NCBI GenBank assembly: GCA_900771165.1
Contig: CAAGMX010000538.1
Location: 1 to 8,936 of the forward strand
Direction of reading: 5' to 3'
Source of the DNA: Victivallales bacterium
GTDB lineage: Bacteria > Verrucomicrobiota > Lentisphaeria > Oligosphaerales > Oligosphaeraceae
DNA length: 8,936 bases
The notes below the pieces were generated by a model. It ran no database searches, was not told where the DNA came from, and was given only the letters and a program-made list of their open reading frames with translations. The translations under genes and the position numbers were made by a program. How positions within the stretch are numbered: the stretch's first letter is position 1; the number at the start of each line of letters is the position of its first letter. Positions 1 to 5,735 of this stretch are shown here, piece by piece.

Positions 1-966
1 CACCGCCTCCAGAAGCGCCAGGGCCGCCCCGAAGGAGCGGCACTTTCGGACATCCGTCACGGTGAAGCGGACGCCGCCGCAGGGAATGCCCTGGTGCTTG
101 CTGGCCTGGGGCACAAAATGCGCCGGAGAAAGGGAAAGCCCCGGATACTCCCGGCACCCCATGGCCTCCAGCACCGCCTCCCCCTCCACAAAGGGAGCCC
201 CCACCAGCTGGAAGGGAGCCTCGGTTCCTCGGCCTTCGGAAAGGTTGGTGCCCTCAAAAAGACAGGTGCCGGGATAGCAGCACAAAGCCGCAAAGGAAGG
301 AAGATTGGGCGAGGGGCGGCGCCAGGGCACCCCGAAGTCCGGAAAGAGGGGATGGGGAGGACAGGAGGGAAGACGGACCGGGGGCACCACCTGGAACTCC
401 AGGGAGGAAAGGAATCCCCTTTCCCGGGCGGCAAAGGAAAGAAGACCGCCCAGGGTCATGCCATGGCGCACCGGGACACCGGCGCAGCCCACGTCAGAGC
501 GCAGGCCGGGGGCCAGGAGGGGCCCTTCCCGCTCCTCCCCCAGGGGATTGGGGCGGTCCAGCAGGATGGCGGGGCGTCCCCGCCGGGCACATTGCTCCAT
601 CACTCGGAGGATGGTATCGGCGTAGGTGAAATAGCGCACCCCCACATCCGGGAGATCGAGGATCATAATATAGAAATCTTCCCAGAGTTCGGGGGGGATT
701 TCCCGGCGTCTGCCGTAGAGGCTGACCACGGGGAGGCCCGTCGCCTCGTCCCGTCCGTCTGCCACGCCCTCCCCTGCCTGGGCCTTTCCCGCCAGGCCAT
801 GTTCCGGGGAAAGGAGGAGCGTCAGATCCACGCCCATTTCCCGGAGGCAATCCAGGGTGCGCCGTCCCTCTGCGTCTCTGGCGGCGTCGTTGGTGAGCAG
901 GGCGCAGGGCTTTCCCCTCACGGTATCGGGGGAGAAGCTGTGGATTCCGGGGAGGAGGCACGCCAT
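1..966 (-). CDS. namZ: NamZ-family (DUF1343) exo-beta-N-acetylmuramidase, 3' end outside the window
   Basis: Reading the minus strand from the ATG at 966 gives 322 codons open to the window edge, so the C-terminus is missing. The translation matches the DUF1343/NamZ family throughout: LLTN (res 23-26), SPEHGLAG (53-60), TGLPVVSLYG (76-85), LDLPDVGVRYFTYADT (103-118), LLDRPNPLG (135-143), PVRHGMTLG (165-173), PSPNLPS (218-224), and the YPG..LFEGTNLSEGRGTEAPF block (231-252). Characterised NamZ enzymes release MurNAc from the non-reducing end of peptidoglycan disaccharides, which points to cell-wall sugar recovery. There is no signal peptide: family homology starts within the first ten residues. 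The 322 residues contain 12 cysteines, which suits a cytoplasmic protein. The ATG directly follows the rpoN TGA with no gap, and AGGAG lies 10 nt upstream inside rpoN, so translational coupling is likely. The family call is secure; the exact substrate is inferred. Confidence 0.92.
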   Translation of the reverse strand, partial: MACLLPGIHSFSPDTVRGKPCALLTNDAARDAEGRRTLDCLREMGVDLTLLLSPEHGLAGKAQAGEGVADGRDEATGLPVVSLYGRRREIPPELWEDFYIMILDLPDVGVRYFTYADTILRVMEQCARRGRPAILLDRPNPLGEEREGPLLAPGLRSDVGCAGVPVRHGMTLGGLLSFAARERGFLSSLEFQVVPPVRLPSCPPHPLFPDFGVPWRRPSPNLPSFAALCCYPGTCLFEGTNLSEGRGTEAPFQLVGAPFVEGEAVLEAMGCREYPGLSLSPAHFVPQASKHQGIPCGGVRFTVTDVRKCRSFGAALALLEAV

Positions 967-2565
967 TCAGCCGCGTCTCCTGCGTTCGCTGGAGGAGGGG
1001 ATTCCCGCCTCGTCCCGGTATTTACGCACCGTGCGGCGGGCCACCAGGATGCCCCGTTCCTTCAGGAGCTCGGCAATCTTGTCGTCCGACAGGGGCTTTT
1101 CGGGATTCTCTGCCTGGACGATCTCCTGGATTTTCTCCGTCACATAGTTACGGGTCACATTGGTTTCCACCTCCTGTCCGGAGGCGTCCCGCACCTTCAT
1201 GCTGACGCCGCCGGAGGGGAAGAAGCGGCTGAATTCCAGCACTCCCCAGGGGGTTTCCATGTACTTTTCATTGACGGCCCGGGAGATGGTGCTGCCGGCG
1301 ATCTGGAGTTCCCGGGCCAGGCTTTCCTGGGTGAGGGGTTTCAGCTTCCTCTCATCTCCCCGGTTCTCAAAGTATTCCCGCTGCTTCTCCAGGATTTTCC
1401 GGGCCACCAGGAGGATGGTCTCCTCCCGCCGTTCCACGCCGTAGATGAAATCGCTGGCCTCCTGGAGTTTCTCCCGGAGATATTTTTCGGTTTCCTTATC
1501 CAGGGGGGCGGCCTTTCCGTGGCCCTGGGGAATGGCCCCGTGCTCCAGCATCCGGAGATGCTCCCCGTCCAGGGCCAGCTGGGTGTGACGGCAGCTCTCG
1601 AAATAGAAGCTGCCCCCCGGCCCGATGCGCAGCACCACATCGGGCACCACATACCGGGCCCTCCCCCCATATTCCTCCAGGGGATTGCGCTTCAGATCCC
1701 GGGCAAGCCACTCCATGGACTCCCGGACCTCCTCCTCGCCGCAGGAAAGCAGCTCTGCGATCTCCCGGGGGGACTTTCCCTGATCCAGCAGGGCCAGCAC
1801 CTGGCCTTCCCGGCTCTCCTTCCGGCCCAGGCGCGCCAGCTGCAGCATGAGACACTCCCCTGCGGTGCGGCCGCCGATGCCCGGGGGATCCATCCGCTCC
1901 TGGAAGAGCCGGACCGCCTGCTGCAGCAGGGCCGGAGTGGTGTTGAGGCTACGGCACAGCTCCTCCTCCGTGCCCTCCAGAATGCCCTGGGGAGAGATGG
2001 CGTCGCAGAGTCCCCGGCAGAGTTCCAGGAGTTCCGGCCGGACACCCCAGAGGCACTCGGCGCAGGACTTTTTCAGTCTTTCCGCATAGGAGGGTTCCCG
2101 GGTCAGGGATTCCATCCTGTGCTGCCGCCACTCCTCCTCGTCCGGATTCCGGAAGTCTCCTCTTTCCTCGTAGGAGAGATCCCGTTCCCAGGCCTCGGCC
2201 TCCTCCCGTTCGGAGCCGCCGGAGAGCCTTTCCTGGCGTTCCTCCCGTTCCGGGGCGGGGGATTCCACGGCCCGGGCCACCAGCTCCTCCCAATACTCCT
2301 TTCCGTCCCCGTCCCACTGGTTTTCGTGGGCGGGGGGAGGTTCCATCTGGCTTTCCAGCACCGCCTGTTCCAGGGGCACTTCCGCCAGCATCACATTCTG
2401 CTGGAGCTTTTGGAGGATCTCCGTCCGCAAAGCCAGTTCCGGCATGGCCAGCAGCTTCACGCCCATGAGCTGCTGCTGGCTCAGAACCTGCTGCTGACTG
2501 AGGCTCTGCCTCTGGCTCAGGTTCTGGCTGGGCACTTGGACAAGTTGGAGACCGGGAAGGGGCAT
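967..2565 (-). CDS. rpoN: RNA polymerase sigma-54 factor
   Basis: Sigma-54 directs core RNA polymerase to -24/-12 promoters that need an AAA+ activator. From the ATG at 2565 the protein has 532 residues, longer than the usual 430-500. Region I is Gln-rich (res 14-32), then amphipathic (about 33-62). An acidic, low-complexity region II spans about 63-160. The core-binding and central domain spans about 165-380, including DPPGIGGRTAGECL (226-239). The helix-turn-helix is at about 412-431 (TQESLARELQIAGSTISRAV), followed by FFPSG (448-452). The RpoN box ARRTVRKYRD is at 509-518 (consensus ARRTVAKYRE). The reading frame opens at a TAG (2575-2577), so only TTG at 2571 or ATG at 2565 can start it. 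I chose ATG. Neither has a clear Shine-Dalgarno; the upstream stretch is C/T-rich. It sits 72 nt after rlmI and abuts namZ. The genes next to many proteobacterial rpoN genes (lptB, hpf) are absent. Confidence 0.96.
   Translation of the reverse strand: MPLPGLQLVQVPSQNLSQRQSLSQQQVLSQQQLMGVKLLAMPELALRTEILQKLQQNVMLAEVPLEQAVLESQMEPPPAHENQWDGDGKEYWEELVARAVESPAPEREERQERLSGGSEREEAEAWERDLSYEERGDFRNPDEEEWRQHRMESLTREPSYAERLKKSCAECLWGVRPELLELCRGLCDAISPQGILEGTEEELCRSLNTTPALLQQAVRLFQERMDPPGIGGRTAGECLMLQLARLGRKESREGQVLALLDQGKSPREIAELLSCGEEEVRESMEWLARDLKRNPLEEYGGRARYVVPDVVLRIGPGGSFYFESCRHTQLALDGEHLRMLEHGAIPQGHGKAAPLDKETEKYLREKLQEASDFIYGVERREETILLVARKILEKQREYFENRGDERKLKPLTQESLARELQIAGSTISRAVNEKYMETPWGVLEFSRFFPSGGVSMKVRDASGQEVETNVTRNYVTEKIQEIVQAENPEKPLSDDKIAELLKERGILVARRTVRKYRDEAGIPSSSERRRRG
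977..981 (-). promoter_or_regulatory. Ribosome binding site of namZ inside the rpoN end
   Basis: AGGAG on the minus strand, 10 nt before the ATG at 966, lies within the last codons of rpoN. It supports the ATG that abuts the rpoN stop as the true namZ start and suggests coupled translation. Confidence 0.6.
2470..2523 (-). repeat. Three tandem 18-bp units coding a Gln-rich hexapeptide in sigma-54 region I
   Basis: Residues 15-32 of RpoN read NLSQRQ, SLSQQQ, VLSQQQ, which is three six-residue units. The DNA copies have diverged at synonymous and some other sites. Region I of sigma-54 contacts activators and blocks open-complex formation and is often Gln/Leu-rich. The exact triplication is directly visible; any functional effect is unknown. 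Confidence 0.6.
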
Positions 2566-2637
2566 AGGCAAAAGCTAAGGGGAGGAGGAGGGAGGCGCGG
2601 GAGGCTCTATTCTCCCTTCCGCCGCCCCGCATGGCGG
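2566..2637 (-). other. rlmI-rpoN intergenic spacer with C/T-rich stretch
   Basis: This 72-nt gap holds a small stem next to the rlmI stop (CCGCC/GGCGG, 2622-2637). A second stem (GGGAG/CTCCC, 2599-2616) follows, then a C/T-rich tract of about 20 nt (2579-2598) close to the rpoN start. A purine-rich GGAAGGGAG lies about 50 nt from the start codon, too far to act as a normal ribosome binding site. I see no convincing promoter or terminator. Confidence 0.4.
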
Positions 2638-3828
2638 TCAATCCATCCGCAATTCCAACCCCGTGAGATAGCGTCCCTCGGGGAAATTCAGGGCCATGGG
2701 GTGATCCGGCGCCTGGGTAAAGGTGCGCACCACCCGGGCGGAGCGCCGGGCGTCGGTCAACGCCTCCGCCACCACCGTCTGGAAAAACTCCGGGGTCATG
2801 GCGGCGCTGCAGGAGAAGGTCAGGAGAGTGCCGCCGGGATTCAGCAGTTTGCACCCAAGAAGATTCACATCCTTGTATCCCCGGGCGGCCCGCTGCAGCC
2901 TGGCCTGGGTGGAGGCGAATTTCGGGGGATCCAGGATGACCAGGTCGAAGGAGCGCCGGGCATCCCGGTATTTTCGCAGCTGGGTGAACATATCGCCCCG
3001 CTGGAAGGTCAGGCGGGGATCGTCGGCCAGCCCGTTGAGGCGGCAGTTTTCCTGAGCCAGTTCCAGGGCGGCGGCGGCATCATCCAGGAAGGTGACTTCC
3101 CGGGCGCCGGCCAGGGCGGAGCGGATGCCGAAGGCGCCGCTGTAGCAGCAGCAATCCAGGACACTGGCTCCCCTGGCCAGGGCCTCCACCGCCAGGCGGT
3201 TTTCCCGCTGATCCAGGTAGAATCCGGTTTTGTGGCCCCCGGGCATGTCCATCCGGTAGAGGACCCCCTTTTCCCGGATGGTGAAATCCGGGGGAGGTTC
3301 CTGGCCCCAGAGGAGGCCGTCGGCCAGGGGGAGTCCCTCCCGGAGCCGGGCTTCCGCCTCGGAGCGTTCGTAGATTCCCCGGACGCCGGGCAAGGCGGCC
3401 AGGGCTTCCACCAGAGCCTGTCTCCAGGCCTCCGCCCCCGCCGAAAGAAACTGGCAGGAGAGATAGGGGCCGTATTGGTCCACCACCACGCCGGGCAGGC
3501 CGTCCGCCTCCCCGTGGATCAGCCGGAAGGCGTCCCCCGGCTGGAATCCCAGCCCCAGACGATAGGCATAGGCCTTCTGGATGCGCTGGCGGAAGAAGGC
3601 GGAATCCACTCTCTCCTCCTGGGCAAAGGTCCAGACCCTGGCCCGGATCTGGGACTGGGGCGAGTAGGAGGCCCAGGCCAGAAACTCCCCTGCGTGATTC
3701 CGCACCGCCACCGTCTCTCCGGAAGCGGGATCTCCGGTCATGCGCTCCACGGCCCCCGAGAAGATCCAGGGATGGCGGCGGAGCACCGACGCCTCCCGCC
3801 GGGCGGCCAGGAAAAGGGTTTTCTCCAT
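2638..3828 (-). CDS. rlmI: 23S rRNA (cytosine-5) methyltransferase, RlmI family
   Basis: RlmI methylates C1962 of 23S rRNA in E. coli using S-adenosylmethionine. The 396-residue protein from the ATG at 3828 has the full family layout. A PUA-like RNA-binding domain (about 1-75) contains HPWIFSGAV (19-27). A middle domain contains FRLIHGEADGLPGVVVDQYG (101-120). The Rossmann methyltransferase domain (about 185-396) has KTGFYLDQR (200-208), SAM motif I VLDCCCYSGAFG (223-234), motif IV DPPKF (300-304), and motif VI TFSCS (337-341) with Cys340 as the likely nucleophile. The ending PEGRYLTGLELRMD is typical. Motif I is unusually Cys-rich (three in a row). Two ATGs lie six bases apart; the second is chosen because AGGAG is 7 nt from it and only 1 nt from the first (3834). 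It is 10 nt after hldA, so co-transcription is very likely. The family is secure; the target base is inferred. Confidence 0.93.
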   Translation of the reverse strand: MEKTLFLAARREASVLRRHPWIFSGAVERMTGDPASGETVAVRNHAGEFLAWASYSPQSQIRARVWTFAQEERVDSAFFRQRIQKAYAYRLGLGFQPGDAFRLIHGEADGLPGVVVDQYGPYLSCQFLSAGAEAWRQALVEALAALPGVRGIYERSEAEARLREGLPLADGLLWGQEPPPDFTIREKGVLYRMDMPGGHKTGFYLDQRENRLAVEALARGASVLDCCCYSGAFGIRSALAGAREVTFLDDAAAALELAQENCRLNGLADDPRLTFQRGDMFTQLRKYRDARRSFDLVILDPPKFASTQARLQRAARGYKDVNLLGCKLLNPGGTLLTFSCSAAMTPEFFQTVVAEALTDARRSARVVRTFTQAPDHPMALNFPEGRYLTGLELRMD

Positions 3829-3835
3829 GCCCATG

Positions 3836-3840
3836 CTCCT
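3836..3840 (-). promoter_or_regulatory. Ribosome binding site that decides the rlmI start
   Basis: AGGAG overlaps the hldA stop codon TAG (3839-3841). Spacing is 7 nt to the ATG at 3828 and 1 nt to the ATG at 3834, so the inner ATG is the better start. The overlap also suggests coupled termination and re-initiation. Confidence 0.65.
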
Positions 3841-4849
3841 AGCCCTGCTCCTTCAGCACCTGCTCCAGTTCCCCGGCATCGATGGCCCGGGTGCCCACAT
3901 AGCCCACCACAATCCCTGCCGCCTCGTTGGCCAGGGAGGCCGCCAGGGAGTGGGAGGCTCCGGCGCAGATCGCCAGAGTCATGGCGGCCATCACCGTGTC
4001 CCCCGCCCCGGAAACATCGAAGACCTGGCGGGCCCGGGTGGGAATCACCAGAGGCTCCGCCACGCCGGGACGGAAGAGGGCCATGCCCTCCGCCCCCAGG
4101 GTGATCAGCAGCAGCTCGCTGTTCCAGCGCTCCAGAAGCACACGCCCCACCTTGGCCAGGGCCGCATCATGGAGAGGATCCCCCGTGCCCGGCACATAGG
4201 GAAGCTCCGCCAGGGCGAAGGCCTCCATCCGGTTGGGGGTCATCAGGGTAAGCCCCTTCACATCAAAAGGATGAGTGGGATGGGGATCCAGGGTGGACAT
4301 CACCTGCCGGCTCCGGGCCAGCTCCGCCACCTGGGCCATGAACTCCCGGGTGAAGATGCCCTTGGCGTAGTCCTCCATCACCAGCGCATCCACCTTGCCG
4401 GAGGAAAGCTCCTTTTCCAGGGCCTCCAAAATCTTCTGCCGGGCCTCCGGGAGGATATCCCCGGGGGTCTCCCGGTCCACCCGGACCACCTGCTGGTTTC
4501 CCGCCAGCACCCGGGTCTTCACGGTGGTGTGGCTCCCGGGCAGGGTCACCACGCCCTGGGTATCCGCCCCCGCCTCCTTCAGCAGGGAGGCCAGATTCCG
4601 GCCCTCCTCATCGTCTCCCAGACATCCATAGACCGAGACCCTGGCCCCCAGGGAGAGGACATTCCGGGCCACATTGGCCGCGCCGCCGGGGACATGGTTC
4701 TCCCGCTTCACCAGGACCACAGGCACCGGGGCCTCCTGGGAAATACGGGTGGCCTGTCCCATCAGGTAGCGGTCCAGCATCAGATCCCCCACCACGGCGA
4801 TGCGGCATCGGGGCAGTCGTTTCAGGATATCCAACAGGGTTCGGTTCAT
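3839..4849 (-). CDS. hldA: D-glycero-beta-D-manno-heptose-7-phosphate kinase (stand-alone RfaE1 domain)
   Basis: This is a PfkB/ribokinase-fold sugar kinase of 336 residues, equal to the N-terminal kinase half of HldE. It phosphorylates heptose-7-phosphate at C1 on the way to ADP-heptose for the LPS inner core. Visible motifs are VVGDLMLDRYLMGQATRIS (19-37), EAPVPVV (39-45), VPGGAANVARN (53-63), the GCLGDDEEG segment (75-83), TTVKTRVLAGNQQVVRVDRE (108-127), TPNRMEA (204-210), and the PfkB signature DVSGAGDTV (278-286) with Asp284 as catalytic base. The adenylyltransferase half of bifunctional HldE is absent, so a separate HldC/RfaE2 should exist elsewhere. GAGG and AAGGA lie 10-15 nt before the ATG and overlap the preceding gene's TAG. 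It sits 18 nt after the unknown membrane protein gene and 10 nt before rlmI. A different PfkB substrate is possible, but the EAPVPVV and PGGAANVA blocks are HldE-typical. Confidence 0.92.
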   Translation of the reverse strand: MNRTLLDILKRLPRCRIAVVGDLMLDRYLMGQATRISQEAPVPVVLVKRENHVPGGAANVARNVLSLGARVSVYGCLGDDEEGRNLASLLKEAGADTQGVVTLPGSHTTVKTRVLAGNQQVVRVDRETPGDILPEARQKILEALEKELSSGKVDALVMEDYAKGIFTREFMAQVAELARSRQVMSTLDPHPTHPFDVKGLTLMTPNRMEAFALAELPYVPGTGDPLHDAALAKVGRVLLERWNSELLLITLGAEGMALFRPGVAEPLVIPTRARQVFDVSGAGDTVMAAMTLAICAGASHSLAASLANEAAGIVVGYVGTRAIDAGELEQVLKEQG

Positions 4850-4859
4850 AGGGGAGGCG

Positions 4860-4868
4860 TCCTTCCTC
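4860..4868 (-). promoter_or_regulatory. Ribosome binding site of hldA overlapping the upstream stop
   Basis: The purine run GAGGAAGGA begins inside the TAG stop of the preceding gene (4868-4870) and ends 10 nt before the hldA ATG at 4849. The overlap suggests translational coupling between the two genes. Confidence 0.55.
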
Positions 4869-5623
4869 TAGGGGTTGTCAATCAGGGCGCGGACGGGGTC
4901 ATCCCCCTCCACCGAACCGGGGGGGGGGGTCAGGGAGGGGTTTTCCTCCAGCCAATCCAGGAACCGGGCCAGCCGGTCCAGATTTTCCCTCTGGGCCTTT
5001 CGTTCCTGGGCGGAAAGCTGTTGTCCATAGCGGCGGAGATAGGCGACTCTCCGTTCCATTTCCTCCTGGAGGGCATCCAGGTAGGCAGCGGCCAGGGGAT
5101 CCTTCTCCAGTTTGGCCTGAGTCTCCCGGCTGCGGAGGCGGCGGCGCAGCTGGTCCACGCAGCTGGTCAGCGCCTGGCTCTCCTGCTGCCGCTGCACGGC
5201 GGAACTCCGCATCAGCAAATCCCCCATTCCCAGGCAGACCCCCGCCTCCAGAAGCAGGGAAAAGACCACCCCCGCCAGCGCCAGAATCCCCAGGGCATTG
5301 GCCACCCAGGAGGTGCCCGGCCGCCCATGGAGACGGCACATACGCACCTCCCGCTGGCCCACCACCACCGTCCCCCCAAAGGAAAGACGACGGGACGCCC
5401 CGGAGGCCAGGCTCTGCCCCTCCACCTGCACGGGATCCGCCCCCCCGTTCTGCACCATCACATCGCCCCCTTCCTCCCGGAAGGTCAGGGAAGCCCCCTC
5501 CGGCAATCCCTCCTTCTCCCCCAGCACCAGGGGAAGGGAGGATGCCTCCCGGCACTGCCCCCGGGCAAAGAGGGAGGCCAGGTCACCGTCTCCATGATGG
5601 CGAACGAGAAACTGAAAGGGCAT
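4868..5623 (-). CDS. Unknown single-pass membrane protein with FHA-like N-terminus and coiled coil
   Basis: I do not recognise this 251-residue protein. Residues 1-100 look like short beta strands separated by Gly/Asn turns (LPLVLGEKE, GDVMVQNGG, PVQVEGQSL, GGTVVVGQREVRM). The order resembles a forkhead-associated (FHA) domain, but I cannot see the FHA phosphothreonine motif (GR..S..H), so phosphopeptide binding is unsupported. A hydrophobic segment spans about 106-134 (WVANALGILALAGVVF onward). Residues 140-226 are charged and heptad-like, with many Gln, Arg and Glu, and predict a coiled coil. An acidic end follows a TPPP turn (232-235) coded by an 11-C tract. Arg/His residues before the membrane segment suggest a cytoplasmic N-terminus. 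The only in-frame ATG is at 5623, with a weak GGAG 14 nt away. It is the first gene after a promoter at the clpC stop and lies 18 nt before hldA, so an envelope role is a guess from context. Confidence 0.8.
   Translation of the reverse strand: MPFQFLVRHHGDGDLASLFARGQCREASSLPLVLGEKEGLPEGASLTFREEGGDVMVQNGGADPVQVEGQSLASGASRRLSFGGTVVVGQREVRMCRLHGRPGTSWVANALGILALAGVVFSLLLEAGVCLGMGDLLMRSSAVQRQQESQALTSCVDQLRRRLRSRETQAKLEKDPLAAAYLDALQEEMERRVAYLRRYGQQLSAQERKAQRENLDRLARFLDWLEENPSLTPPPGSVEGDDPVRALIDNP
4919..4929 (-). repeat. C11 homopolymer tract near the 3' end of the membrane-protein gene
   Basis: Eleven C residues on the coding strand code Thr232-Pro235. One base fewer would give a 246-residue product with a basic tail. 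One base more would give a 241-residue product ending in Gly residues, with a TGA at 4899-4901. Long G/C runs are slippage-prone in cells and error-prone in sequencing, so this could be phase variation, a neutral run or a miscall. Confidence 0.85.
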
Positions 5624-5647
5624 GGGAATTCGGGGGTCTCCGCAAGG

Positions 5648-5677
5648 CGCCGGAGGGGTTCCGTTCCTCCTCCGGCG
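5648..5677 (-). other. GC-rich hairpin in the leader of the 251-residue gene
   Basis: Perfect 9-bp arms (CGCCGGAGG / CCTCCGGCG) enclose a 12-nt loop about 25 nt before the ATG. No T-run follows on the minus strand, so it does not look like an intrinsic terminator of clpC. It could stabilise or attenuate the downstream transcript. Confidence 0.5.
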
Positions 5678-5707
5678 GGAGGCCGAAGGAGAGGGGCGCC
5701 GGGCGCA

Positions 5708-5735
5708 AATATAGCGGTAACCGCTTCTCTATCAA
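5708..5735 (-). promoter_or_regulatory. Sigma-70-type promoter across the clpC stop codon
   Basis: The -35 TTGATA (5730-5735) and -10 TATATT (5708-5713) each match consensus at five of six positions and are separated by 16 nt. The clpC stop TGA lies inside the -35 box. Transcription would begin near 5701, leaving a leader of about 78 nt before the ATG at 5623. The AT-rich -10 stands out in GC-rich surroundings. It would drive the membrane protein, hldA, rlmI, rpoN and namZ independently of clpC. Confidence 0.65.
5713..5725. promoter_or_regulatory. 13-bp palindrome in the promoter spacer, candidate operator
   Basis: AGCGGTAACCGCT is a perfect palindrome with 6-bp arms around one central base. 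It fills most of the -35/-10 spacer and touches the first base of the -10 box, where a bound dimeric regulator would block polymerase. The regulator is unknown. As RNA it would be an unstable hairpin with a one-base loop, so a DNA site is the better reading. Confidence 0.5.

Noticed and set aside
494..961. 155-codon minus-strand frame inside namZ
   Set aside because: It is in a different frame from the clear NamZ homology that runs unbroken from 966 to 1.
2566..2571. TTG at 2571 as rpoN start
   Set aside because: An ATG lies two codons downstream and neither has a Shine-Dalgarno; ATG is the simpler choice, though TTG cannot be excluded.
94..4104. Plus-strand open frame of 1336 codons spanning namZ, rpoN, rlmI and hldA
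   Set aside because: It is antisense to four well-supported genes, crosses their boundaries, and reads as Gly/Pro/His/Gln-rich text without family motifs. Long antisense frames are expected where GC-rich codon use removes stop codons.
5648..5677. Intrinsic terminator of clpC
   Set aside because: The 9-bp stem is good, but no T-run follows on the minus strand and it lies downstream of a promoter for the next gene.
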